Part shown: positions 1-6,625 of the stretch, piece after piece | Layout: each line of letters begins with the position of its first letter | Position numbering within the stretch: position 1 is the first letter of the stretch | Assembly (NCBI GenBank): GCA_900759455.1 | Contig: CAAEVI010000057.1 | Location: 1-14,099, forward strand | Direction of reading: 5' to 3' | DNA from: Erysipelotrichaceae bacterium | GTDB taxonomy: Bacteria; Bacillota_I; Bacilli_A; Erysipelotrichales; Erysipelotrichaceae | DNA: 14,099 nucleotides | Notes under the pieces: model-generated | Told to the model about the DNA's origin: nothing | The model's database searches: none | Seen by the model: the letters and a program-made list of their open reading frames with translations, nothing else | Position numbers and translations under genes: made by a program

Positions 1-17
1 CATTAAGAAAAAGACAT

Positions 18-94
<77 letters not shown>

Positions 95-98
95 AGAT

Positions 99-174
99 GG
101 TCTCGTAGCTCAGTCGGTAGAGCAAAGGACTGAAAATCCTTGTGTCGTTGGTTCGATTCCGACCGAGACCACCA
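99..174 (+). tRNA. tRNA-Phe (anticodon GAA)
   Basis: The 76-nt cloverleaf has an acceptor stem GGTCTCG/CGAGACC, anticodon GAA at 132-134, a T-arm GGTTCGATTCC and an encoded CCA. It decodes UUU and UUC. It follows tRNA-fMet by 4 nt and is followed by a Rho-independent terminator, so it is the last gene of this tRNA transcript. Confidence 0.97.
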
Positions 175-184
175 TTTAGACAGA

Positions 185-207
185 AACAGGCAGATGCCTG
201 TTTTTTT
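185..207 (+). terminator. Rho-independent terminator of the fMet-Phe tRNA unit
   Basis: AACAGGC (185-191), a 4-nt loop, GCCTGTT (196-202), then a T run to 207. It begins 11 nt after the tRNA-Phe CCA. Confidence 0.9.
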
Positions 208-329
208 ATGTCTGCTGTGAAATTTTATGATTGGGGACAGATGTTCATCGCGGATCTGGGTGAATTTACTCTGTTATTGACAGGAGAAGCGCATTATTGC
301 AGATCAGGATCGTTCTATGCAAAAAATTC

Positions 330-357
330 TTGCGTATGACAGAATTTATGATATAAT
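330..357 (+). promoter_or_regulatory. Promoter of tRNA-Leu
   Basis: A perfect TATAAT (352-357) is preceded by TG at 349-350, giving an extended -10. TTGCGT (330-335) is a fair -35 at 16-bp spacing. The predicted start near 364 leaves about 44 nt of 5' leader before the mature tRNA. Nothing else in 208-407 looks like a gene. Confidence 0.75.
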
Positions 358-407
358 GATAAGGCAAATATGCGATGCTTTGATATCGTTTGTTTTGCGG
401 ATCAATT

Positions 408-492
<85 letters not shown>

Positions 493-503
493 TTCGTTGA
501 TTG

Positions 504-541
504 GTTTCTGATCTTCCTGAAGAAGACGGAAACTTTTTTTT
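504..541 (+). terminator. Rho-independent terminator of tRNA-Leu
   Basis: Two stacked stems, GTTTC/GAAAC (504-508 with 529-533) and TCTTC/GAAGA (512-516 with 522-526), are followed by eight T (534-541). Confidence 0.85.
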
Positions 542-716
542 GCTCAATGCCCTGTTTTTTAATTCAACTGCAGGAGCATCTGATTCAAAACATAAAATTC
601 GCTTGTCTTTCAGAATAAAAACAGTTACGAAACATAGTACGATGAGAGATCAGTGTTATTTATAAATTACAAAATCATACGGCGTTATTTTTGAAAAGGT
701 ATTTTATGAAACAGGC

Positions 717-743
717 AGATCAGTGACAGAGTGATCGCTGATC
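717..743. promoter_or_regulatory. GATCAG/CTGATC dyad upstream of the VanZ gene
   Basis: GATCAG (718-723) and CTGATC (738-743) form an inverted repeat with 14 nt between arms, and a third TGATC lies inside it. AGATCAGTG at 717-725 also repeats exactly at 647-655. The dyad sits 27 nt before the VanZ start and could be an operator or a leader hairpin. The rest of 542-769 shows no gene and no convincing promoter; the DNA is AT-rich. Confidence 0.25.
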
Positions 744-769
744 GTGAAAGCTGCAGACAGGAGATTGAC

Positions 770-1345
770 ATGGAATATGGGATAAGCATTACGTTTGGAA
801 ATGATATTTCAGGTGTGATATTAGGGATTCTTTTATTTTTGATTGCGTATCTGTTTTATTATCGAAAGAAGCAGTATTCTTTTTATCAATTGCTGCTGCT
901 GATATTGTCATATATTTACATAACTATGGTCATTGGTGTTACGATGACACCGATTCCTTTAAATATGACAGAATTAAAGTGCATGCAGAACTTATACAGC
1001 GGATTTGATTATTATAATTTAGATTTGCTGAGGGATATCGTTTATATGGGGGATCAGTTTTTGCTGAATATCGTTTTGTTTGTTCCTTTCGGCATTCTGT
1101 TTCCTCTGCGCCGCAATAAGATCAATTATAAATCTGTTTTACTCGCATCTTTTCTTTTCTCGTTGGGCATCGAGCTGAGCCAGTTAGGGATCAGTGTTCT
1201 GCTTCAGACACCGGCATGGTTCTTTGATGTGGATGATATCCTGGCCAATGTGCTGGGAGGGATGCTTGGCTGCTTCATCGTAAAAATGCTGATCGAACCG
1301 GTCGTTTCCTCTGTCATGGAACAAATAGAAGAAGATAAAGTATAA
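770..1345 (+). CDS. VanZ-family integral membrane protein
   Basis: A 191-residue membrane protein with about five hydrophobic segments (near 12-31, 38-60, 97-113, 121-141, 155-175). VanZ-family motifs are clear: N100-IVLFVPFG (100-108), E135-LSQ and DVDDILANVLGG (153-164). VanZ from the enterococcal vanA cluster gives low-level teicoplanin resistance; most chromosomal relatives have no known function, so resistance should not be assumed. The start is ATG 770, because AGGAG (759-763) lies 6 nt upstream; the frame also opens at GTG 731, which has no matching ribosome site. It stands alone between terminators, and no van genes are nearby. Confidence 0.85.
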   Translation: MEYGISITFGNDISGVILGILLFLIAYLFYYRKKQYSFYQLLLLILSYIYITMVIGVTMTPIPLNMTELKCMQNLYSGFDYYNLDLLRDIVYMGDQFLLNIVLFVPFGILFPLRRNKINYKSVLLASFLFSLGIELSQLGISVLLQTPAWFFDVDDILANVLGGMLGCFIVKMLIEPVVSSVMEQIEEDKV

Positions 1346-1375
1346 AGCGTTTTTGTATGATAAAAAGGAATATGA

Positions 1376-1416
1376 AAAAAGACAAGATGTTTCTTTATGA
1401 AGCGTCTTGTCTTTTT
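1376..1416. terminator. Strong, probably bidirectional terminator after the VanZ gene
   Basis: AAAAAGACAAGA (1376-1387) pairs perfectly with TCTTGTCTTTTT (1405-1416), and an inner GTTTC/GAAGC stem extends it. The A tract on one side and T tract on the other let it act in both directions, separating the VanZ gene from the convergent minus-strand zinc-ribbon gene. Confidence 0.8.
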
Positions 1417-1453
1417 AACAGACCTTATATGGTAATGGGACAGTCTCTTTTTA

Positions 1454-1488
1454 AAGAAAAGTCAGCAGAGCCCTGAAAGGGCATGCTG
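1454..1488 (-). terminator. Possible terminator of the minus-strand zinc-ribbon gene
   Basis: Read on the minus strand, CAGCA and GCCC pair with GGGC and TGCTG (1463-1488) around a 5-nt loop, followed by a T-rich but interrupted tail (1454-1460). It lies 60 nt past the stop of the zinc-ribbon gene. The imperfect T tract makes it weaker than its neighbours. Confidence 0.4.
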
Positions 1489-1547
1489 GTGAAAAAGCAA
1501 ACTCGATGAAATGAAGATTCACCATGATGAACTGTTTTTATCCTGTG

Positions 1548-1787
1548 TTATCCGGCGTTGCCGTCATTTTCCTGCTTGTTTTTGCGGCCGATTTTGTCTA
1601 ATTGATCAAAATAAAGACTGATCTCACCGCAGCCAGGACAGACCGCCACTTTTATTTTTCCTAATTCATCACTTAATATTCCTTGTCCTTTTGATAAAAG
1701 GATCGGCGCTACTCCGGCAAACAGCGAGCTAACTTTTAATCCGTAATCTTCCTGCATCTCACTTCCGCAGCGAATACATTTGCGCAT
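1548..1787 (-). CDS. Small zinc-ribbon protein, function unknown
   Basis: A 79-residue protein with two CxxC knuckles, C4-IRC7 and C50-PGC53. Together they would bind one zinc ion in a zinc-ribbon fold. Between them lies a hydrophobic-to-neutral stretch (about 20-45), and the C-terminus (67-79) is polar and probably disordered. Small zinc ribbons of this type are common hypothetical proteins in Firmicutes; the family does not give a function. The start is supported by AGGAGGT on the minus strand 7 nt before ATG. An extended -10 lies about 83 nt upstream, so it is probably transcribed separately from the hydrolase gene, whose stop is 172 nt away. Confidence 0.75.
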   Translation of the reverse strand: MRKCIRCGSEMQEDYGLKVSSLFAGVAPILLSKGQGILSDELGKIKVAVCPGCGEISLYFDQLDKIGRKNKQENDGNAG

Positions 1788-1869
1788 ACGATGACCTCCT
1801 GATCCATATGTTGTGAAATTTTCTTTTCGACGAGTTCTTTTTGAGACTGTGGTTTATATCGCTGCCTAC

Positions 1870-1878
1870 AGTATATCA
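1870..1878 (-). promoter_or_regulatory. Extended -10 promoter of the zinc-ribbon gene
   Basis: On the minus strand the sequence reads TGA-TATACT (1878 down to 1870), an extended -10 one base from consensus. The -35 region (TGCCAA at 17 bp) is poor. A start near 1863 would give a leader of about 75 nt. Confidence 0.45.
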
Positions 1879-1959
1879 GATTTATGTGGCTTTTGGCATT
1901 CGATCAGATACGGTAAGCCTGAAAAGCGTCCGCAGCTGCCTGTGCGTGGATCGTATCGT

Positions 1960-2934
1960 TTACTGCAGATGAGTGTGAAAGAAGTCACTGATCTTGTCAA
2001 AGGGAATGACATCGATCTGATCATAGAGATCGGTATGGACTGCATCGGGGATGATCATCAGCTCTTTGTTTTCGCCTTTCAGTTTCTGAAAGGCATCTTT
2101 GCTGAAATAACAGGAATGTGCTTTTTCACCGTGGATCATCAGCACCGCGCTTTTGATTTCTTCGCTGTAACTTAGGATCTTCATGTTCATGAAAGACAGG
2201 GAGGAGGTGACATTCCAGCCGTCATTGGAGTTGAGAGAGCGAGGATGGTATCCGCGCGGTGTTTTGTAATAGTCATAATAGTCTTTCACAAAGAATGGAG
2301 CATCTTCCGGCAGCGGATCCACTACACCGCCGGCGCGGGCATAGGTATTGCTTTCATAATCTTTTGTTCTTTGTTCGTTTAATGTCTGTAATGCCTTATA
2401 ACGATCTTCCGCGCTCATGGAATCAAAATAACCGCGTGCATTGACACGGCACATATCATACATGGTCGATGTAACGGTTGCTTTGATGCGGGTATCCATG
2501 GCAGCGGCATTCAGGGCCATTCCGCCCCATCCGCAGATACCGATGATGCCGATTCTTTCTTTGTCGGCTTCGGGCAGGGTGGAGAGAAAGTCGACAGCTG
2601 CGCAGAAATCTTCCGTATTGATGTCGGGAGAGGCGACATTGCGGACATTGCCGCCGCTTTCGCCGGTAAAGGAAGGATCGAAAGCAAGGGCGATGAAGCC
2701 TTTTTTGGCCATGGTCTGTGCGTATAGTCCGCTGCACTGTTCCTTGACAGCACCAAAAGGACCGCATACAGCGATGGCAGGAAGCGAAGCTGTTCGTTTT
2801 TGCGGCATATATAAATCAGCCGCAAGTGTGATGCCGTAACGATTGTGAAAAGATACCTTGCGATGTTCGACAAGAGGATCTTTAGGGAATGTTTTGTCCC
2901 ATGTTTGGCTTAATGTTAATGTTTCGAAGTTCAT
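1960..2934 (-). CDS. Alpha/beta hydrolase, dienelactone-hydrolase/YcjY-like
   Basis: About 324 residues. Counting from the longest frame (ATG 2940), a core alpha/beta-hydrolase strand and oxyanion region lies near 53-65 (LPAIAVCGPFG), the nucleophile elbow is GICGWGG (134-140), the acid-loop candidate is near IHGEKAH (269-275), and the catalytic His is H302 in PDAVHTD. The elbow carries Cys136 where most relatives have Ser, as in dienelactone hydrolases (GxCxGG). The substrate cannot be read from sequence; ester or lactone hydrolysis is likely. Start: ATG 2940 directly follows the upstream stop and is only 3 nt from AGGCGG, whereas ATG 2934 is 9 nt away, so 2934 is preferred. It is the second gene of a unit divergent from a LysR regulator, which probably controls it. 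Confidence 0.82.
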   Translation of the reverse strand: MNFETLTLSQTWDKTFPKDPLVEHRKVSFHNRYGITLAADLYMPQKRTASLPAIAVCGPFGAVKEQCSGLYAQTMAKKGFIALAFDPSFTGESGGNVRNVASPDINTEDFCAAVDFLSTLPEADKERIGIIGICGWGGMALNAAAMDTRIKATVTSTMYDMCRVNARGYFDSMSAEDRYKALQTLNEQRTKDYESNTYARAGGVVDPLPEDAPFFVKDYYDYYKTPRGYHPRSLNSNDGWNVTSSLSFMNMKILSYSEEIKSAVLMIHGEKAHSCYFSKDAFQKLKGENKELMIIPDAVHTDLYDQIDVIPFDKISDFFHTHLQ

Positions 2935-2940
2935 GGTCAT

Positions 2941-3177
2941 TTACCGCCTTTCATTTTTATTCTGTTTTAATTGATAAAGGAGAAAATCCAGCAGATCGAT
3001 CCGTTGTTGTGCTGTATGCAGTTCCCGAAGCAGCAGCTGCTTATATCTGAGCAGGAACAAAACGGCTTCGGCCGACCTTTGCTGTCGTAAAGCTGTGCAT
3101 GCCTGCTGAATCTCTTTGTTGTCTTTTCCCAGTTTCAAAAGATCAGCGATCATTGCATCGTTTGTTTCATATGGCAT
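2941..3177 (-). CDS. Small helical protein, unknown function, coupled to the hydrolase gene
   Basis: A 78-residue, charged and Leu/Gln-rich protein without Trp, signal peptide or membrane segment. Residues about 22-74 read as one or two long amphipathic helices able to form a coiled coil. The pattern around RELHTAQQRIDLLDFLL (51-67) recalls the dimerisation helix of MerR-type regulators, but there is no helix-turn-helix, so this is only a resemblance. The start has a strong AAGGAGG 7-9 nt upstream. The stop TAA is immediately followed by an ATG of the hydrolase frame, and the hydrolase ribosome site (AGGCGG) is made by its last two codons, so the two are translationally coupled. I do not recognise the family. 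Confidence 0.7.
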   Translation of the reverse strand: MPYETNDAMIADLLKLGKDNKEIQQACTALRQQRSAEAVLFLLRYKQLLLRELHTAQQRIDLLDFLLYQLKQNKNERR

Positions 3178-3219
3178 TGTTCTCCTCCTTCTGTTTTCAT
3201 TGTAACGACACAGCAGTTG

Positions 3220-3228
3220 ATTTTACCA
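3220..3228 (-). promoter_or_regulatory. Extended -10 promoter of the helical protein-hydrolase unit
   Basis: The minus strand reads TGG-TAAAAT (3228 down to 3220). A start near 3213 leaves about 35 nt of leader. An alternative TACAAT (3204 down to 3199) would put the start too close to the ribosome site. The LysR-type dyad at 3249-3269 lies at about -46 relative to this start. Confidence 0.4.
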
Positions 3229-3248
3229 ATAGTTATTTTTCATAGCGT

Positions 3249-3269
3249 GTTATAGATAGAAGTAATAAC
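3249..3269. promoter_or_regulatory. Candidate LysR-regulator binding site (T-N11-A dyad)
   Basis: GTTAT (3249-3253), 11 nt, ATAAC (3265-3269): a perfect 5-bp dyad with the exact T-N11-A geometry of LysR-type boxes. It lies in the spacer between the divergent LysR gene and the hydrolase unit and covers the -35 region of the lysR-side promoter. That position suits autorepression on one side and activation on the other. Confidence 0.6.
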
Positions 3270-3270
3270 A

Positions 3271-3279
3271 TGGTATAAT
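3271..3279 (+). promoter_or_regulatory. Extended -10 promoter of the LysR regulator gene
   Basis: TGG-TATAAT (3271-3279) is a perfect extended -10. No good -35 exists at 16-18 bp, where the LysR dyad lies instead. A start near 3286 would leave a leader of about 20 nt holding AAGGAGG (3293-3299). Confidence 0.65.
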
Positions 3280-3307
3280 AGGGACATGCATAAAGGAGGA
3301 TGAAAAA

Positions 3308-4207
3308 ATGGAACTGCGGACACTTCGATACTTTTTGGAGGCGGCCCGGGAGGAAAATATGACAAGGGCGGCCGAAAATCTTCATGTATCACAGCCGACG
3401 CTTTCAAAACAATTGAGAAAGCTGGAGGAGGAATTGGGAAAACAGCTGTTCATTCGTCATAGTTTTTCCATCGAGCTGACAAAGGAAGGCATGCTGCTGC
3501 GCAAACGGGCAGAGGATATCGTGGCAATGAGCGACAAGGTCGAAGCAGAATTTCTGGCCATGGATGACATTGTGGGCGGGAACATTTATTTCGGCTGTGC
3601 CGAATCTTACCAGATCAGGCATTTGGCGAAGGCAATCAAAACATTTAAGCGCTGTTATCCGCAGTTTCATTATCATATCACCAGCGGAGATACTCAGCAG
3701 GTGCTGGAACGGCTGGACAAAGGGCTTTTGGATTTTGCCATGATCGTGGAACGTCCGGATGATGAGAAATATCATGTGCTGAAAATGCCGGGAGCAGATC
3801 GCTGGGGCGTGGTCATGCCTGCCGGCTGCGAACTGGCCCGGAAAGATGCTGTCAGTTTTGAAGATCTGCTGGGAAAACCGTTGTTTTGTTCACAGCAAAG
3901 CTGGGACGCGGATATTCCCCGATGGTGCGGTGAGAAACAAAAACAGCTGCAGCTGGAAGGGACATTTCGTCTTTCCTATAACGGTTCGGTCTTTGCCAAA
4001 GAAGGCCTTGGCTATCTTCTGACTTTCGAACATCTGATCGATACCAGCGCATCCAGTCATCTTGTGTTTCGGCCCTTGATCCCGCTTCTGGAAAATGAAA
4101 TGTATCTGCTGTGGCGCCGGCATCAGATATTTACGCCGATCGCGCAGAAGTTTCTGGAAGAGGCGGTTCGTATGTTTGGTGAAAGAAACACTCACGAGGA
4201 CAAATAA
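3308..4207 (+). CDS. LysR-family transcriptional regulator
   Basis: 299 residues, the usual length for the family. The N-terminal winged helix-turn-helix is clear: helix-turn-helix about 18-37 (MTRAAENLHVSQPTLSKQLR), followed by the family signature EEELGKQLFIR (41-50) and the LTKEG wing. Residues about 90-290 form the periplasmic-binding-protein-like effector domain; the ligand is unknown. The start has AAGGAGG 8 nt upstream. It is divergent from the helical protein-hydrolase unit, and LysR regulators commonly control such divergent neighbours and themselves. The T-N11-A dyad in the shared spacer supports this. No terminator is visible after it. Confidence 0.93.
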   Translation: MELRTLRYFLEAAREENMTRAAENLHVSQPTLSKQLRKLEEELGKQLFIRHSFSIELTKEGMLLRKRAEDIVAMSDKVEAEFLAMDDIVGGNIYFGCAESYQIRHLAKAIKTFKRCYPQFHYHITSGDTQQVLERLDKGLLDFAMIVERPDDEKYHVLKMPGADRWGVVMPAGCELARKDAVSFEDLLGKPLFCSQQSWDADIPRWCGEKQKQLQLEGTFRLSYNGSVFAKEGLGYLLTFEHLIDTSASSHLVFRPLIPLLENEMYLLWRRHQIFTPIAQKFLEEAVRMFGERNTHEDK

Positions 4208-4234
4208 AAAAGTTAACATAAAAAATGAATGAAT

Positions 4235-4277
4235 TTGACAATTCGCTGATGTTTCTTTTTTTAAATTGTTTTATAAT
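4235..4277 (+). promoter_or_regulatory. Possible promoter region of the MFS transporter gene
   Basis: TATAAT (4272-4277) lies 28 nt before the transporter start. A perfect TTGACA (4235-4240) is also present, but 31 bp away, too far to pair with it. The -35 at the normal distance is poor (TGTTTC). The -10 is probably real and the TTGACA may be coincidental. Confidence 0.35.
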
Positions 4278-4305
4278 AAAACCATTATTAGAGTGAGGGA
4301 TGATT

Positions 4306-5586
4306 ATGTTGATAAAACTACTGATGAAAATGGGGTATACAAAAGAGGAGGCAAGCTGGATCTTGTACGATGTCGGTAATTCGGCTCAGGTACTTACGAC
4401 ATGTACGGTTATTTTCCCGTTGTTGATTGCCTACATCACACCGGGTGATTCCAGTGTTTATGTCGGATGGGCAAATACGGTCTACGGCTTGCTGCTGGCG
4501 GTTATGTCACCGATCCTGGGAACAGTGGCAGATTATAAAGGCATGAAGATGAAGCTGTTCCGCTTTTTTCTGTACATAGGAATTATCGGCGGCTTTGCTT
4601 TGGCCCTTCCTTTTATCGATTATAAGCTTGCATTGATCCTGTTTGTGATCGCAATGCTTGGCTACAATGGCTCTATTATTTTTTATGATGCCTTTATCAT
4701 GGATGTATGCGAGAATGATGAACGCGTAGACCGTGTATCGGCGGCAGGTTATGCCTGGGGCTATATCGGTTCGACACTGCCGTTTCTGATTTTTGTGATT
4801 CCTTTTGCTGTTGTGACGCTGCTTGGAGATGTGCAGATCGGACCGTTTACTTTGACATATCGCTGGGGCTGCGGTCTGACCATGGCGATGGCAGTGCTGT
4901 GGTGGCTGTTTTATTCCTTCCCGATGCTGCGAAATGTGAAACAGCGTCAATATCATGAATCGGTCGATCATGTCGTTCGTTCTTCTTTTAGCCGTTTATG
5001 GAATACATTCCGCAATGTTAAGCGCAATCGGAATATCTTCCTGTTTTGTCTGTCTTATTTCTTTTATATTGACTGTGTAAATACCGTGATCAAAATGGCT
5101 GTTTCACTGGCAACGGAAATGGGTGTCAGCGATGTGATGAGCCTTGTCCTTGTCGTAGTCATCAATCTAGTATGTTTCCCGTGTGCTATCTATTTTGGCA
5201 AGCTGGTCAAAAAATTCGGTTCTAAGCCAATGATATTCGTCAGCATCATCGGCTATATCGGCGTGATCATCTGCGGTGCCCTGATTCCGGTCAATGTGAA
5301 TTTTATCTGGATCGTAGGACTGCTGATCGGTATGTTCCAGGGAGGAATTCAGGCGACATCCCGTTCTTATTTCGCCCGTCTGATTCCGGATAAAGAAGAC
5401 AGCAATGAATATTTCGGTTTCTTTTCCGTTTTCTCTAAATTTTCATCTATTCTCGGTCCAATGGCCATCTCTGTCCTGATCATGATCACCGGACAGACGA
5501 ATATCGGCATTCTGGGACTGATCCCGATGATGCTGATCGGAGCCGTGCTGCTGTTTTTCGTAAAAGACCCGCAGGAGGAGAGATAA
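4306..5586 (+). CDS. MFS transporter, ATG22/UMF1 family
   Basis: About 426 residues with 12 predicted membrane segments. The N-terminal signature ASWILYDVGNSA matches the 'WxLYDxANSA' opening of the UMF1 (unknown major facilitator-1, ATG22-like) family, with the usual Trp-Ala replaced by Val-Gly. GTVADYKGMKMK (about 74-85, counted from ATG 4300) is the major-facilitator loop 2-3 motif. A second-half copy lies near GKLVKKFGSKP. Family members in yeast export amino acids from the vacuole; the bacterial substrate is unknown. ATG 4300 abuts the GAGGG ribosome site, whereas ATG 4306 is 6 nt from it and is preferred. It ends in its own terminator, so it is probably monocistronic. Confidence 0.88.
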   Translation: MLIKLLMKMGYTKEEASWILYDVGNSAQVLTTCTVIFPLLIAYITPGDSSVYVGWANTVYGLLLAVMSPILGTVADYKGMKMKLFRFFLYIGIIGGFALALPFIDYKLALILFVIAMLGYNGSIIFYDAFIMDVCENDERVDRVSAAGYAWGYIGSTLPFLIFVIPFAVVTLLGDVQIGPFTLTYRWGCGLTMAMAVLWWLFYSFPMLRNVKQRQYHESVDHVVRSSFSRLWNTFRNVKRNRNIFLFCLSYFFYIDCVNTVIKMAVSLATEMGVSDVMSLVLVVVINLVCFPCAIYFGKLVKKFGSKPMIFVSIIGYIGVIICGALIPVNVNFIWIVGLLIGMFQGGIQATSRSYFARLIPDKEDSNEYFGFFSVFSKFSSILGPMAISVLIMITGQTNIGILGLIPMMLIGAVLLFFVKDPQEER

Positions 5587-5609
5587 AACCGCAAAATGCG
5601 GTTTTTTTT
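5587..5609 (+). terminator. Rho-independent terminator of the MFS gene
   Basis: AACCGCA (5587-5593), loop AAA, TGCGGTT (5597-5603), then T to 5609. It starts directly after the stop codon. Confidence 0.92.
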
Positions 5610-5642
5610 ATGGAAAACAACGCAGGAAAGATGGAATGGATG

Positions 5643-5648
5643 TATAAT
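5643..5648 (+). promoter_or_regulatory. -10 element of the aldose 1-epimerase gene
   Basis: A perfect TATAAT lies 27 nt before the start codon, downstream of the previous terminator. No good -35 or TGn extension is visible, so the call rests on position and the -10 alone. Confidence 0.4.
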
Positions 5649-5674
5649 GAAACTATGAAGAAGGAGCATAGATT

Positions 5675-6538
5675 ATGAAACTTGAAAATGAACGTTATGA
5701 AGTAACATTTACTGAAAAAGGCGGCGAAATCGCTTCATTTACCGACAAACAGACGGGCATTCAGTACATGTATCAGGGCAACACCGATTTTTGGGGAGGC
5801 AAAAACCCGACTTTGTTTCCGATGGTGGGAAATACCTTTTCCAAAACATATGAAATCAACGGCAAGAGCTATGCAATGAAAAATCATGGCCTGATCCGCT
5901 ATATGACATTGAAACAGCAGGAGGGTGAAGAGGGCGAAATCGTCATGACAGCCGACAGCGACGAGCAGACGCTGCAGCAGTATCCTTTTGATTTTCATTA
6001 TGAAATTCATTACACACTGTCAGGCAGTCAGCTGACGATTCGTTATCTTATCACGAACACCGGAGAAGAAGTCATGCCGTTCAGCTTCGGTCTGCACCCG
6101 GGATTTTTGTGCCCGCTGTGTGAAGGCGAGACATTTGAGGATTATACGATCCGTTTCTCCAATCCGGAAAAACTTACGCAGATCGTCATGGATCCGCAAG
6201 GCCTGCAGCCTTACAGTGAGCAGGATGTGGAAATGCAGGAGCTGAAGCTGGATTATCAGCTCTTCGAGACATATGCGACACTGATTTATAAAGGGATGAA
6301 AAGTGCCTATGTGACGCTGAAAGGACCGAAAGAGCACGGTGTCAAGCTTTCCATCAGCGGTTATCCGCTGTTTGCTGTCTGGACCGCAAAACGGGATGCG
6401 CCGTTTGTATGTCTGGAACCGTGGTTTGGACACAGTGACTTTTCGGCCGTGGAAGAAGATTTCTATCACCGTGAAGGAACGATGCTTCTTTCACCGAAAA
6501 AAAGCTTCACATGCGCATATACGATTGAATTGTTCTAA
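5675..6538 (+). CDS. Aldose 1-epimerase family protein (LacX type)
   Basis: 287 residues, one galactose-mutarotase-like beta-sandwich. Family marks in order: NPTLFPMVGN (44-53), KNHGLIR with H71 (69-75), SFGLHPGF with H141 (137-144), and CLEPWFGHSD with E248 (246-255). In this fold the second His and the Glu act as acid and base in interconverting alpha and beta anomers of aldoses; LacX-type members are shorter than classic GalM and their natural sugar is uncertain. The start has AAGGAG 8 nt upstream. It precedes nagB by 87 nt, which has its own promoter, so the two may be partly co-transcribed. It is probably cytoplasmic, since no signal peptide is seen. Confidence 0.87.
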   Translation: MKLENERYEVTFTEKGGEIASFTDKQTGIQYMYQGNTDFWGGKNPTLFPMVGNTFSKTYEINGKSYAMKNHGLIRYMTLKQQEGEEGEIVMTADSDEQTLQQYPFDFHYEIHYTLSGSQLTIRYLITNTGEEVMPFSFGLHPGFLCPLCEGETFEDYTIRFSNPEKLTQIVMDPQGLQPYSEQDVEMQELKLDYQLFETYATLIYKGMKSAYVTLKGPKEHGVKLSISGYPLFAVWTAKRDAPFVCLEPWFGHSDFSAVEEDFYHREGTMLLSPKKSFTCAYTIELF

Positions 6539-6551
6539 AGAAGTAATGAAG

Positions 6552-6576
6552 GAATTGACAGAAAAAGAAGCAATTC
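6552..6576. promoter_or_regulatory. GAATTG-N13-CAATTC dyad upstream of nagB
   Basis: A perfect 6-bp inverted repeat (6552-6557 and 6571-6576) lies just upstream of the nagB extended -10, overlapping the -35 zone. It also contains TTGACA (6555-6560), which is 30 bp from the TATAAT and too far to be its -35. It could be an operator. It does not resemble the GntR-family NagR/YvoA site I know. Confidence 0.35.
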
Positions 6577-6587
6577 GATACAGGATA

Positions 6588-6596
6588 TGCTATAAT
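6588..6596 (+). promoter_or_regulatory. Extended -10 promoter of nagB
   Basis: TGC-TATAAT (6588-6596) is a perfect extended -10, 29 nt before the start codon. No consensus -35 is present at 16-18 bp. Confidence 0.65.
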
Positions 6597-6625
6597 GGAA
6601 GAAGGGAAAATAGGAGGAGTATTCC

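Noticed and set aside
770..1345. Glycopeptide resistance call for the VanZ-family gene
   Set aside because: No vanH, vanA, vanX, vanR or vanS gene is nearby, and most chromosomal VanZ-family proteins have no shown link to resistance.
1813..2175. 120-codon plus-strand frame across the end of the hydrolase gene
   Set aside because: Most of it is antisense to the hydrolase C-terminal region, and the start lies in the zinc-ribbon leader without a ribosome site.
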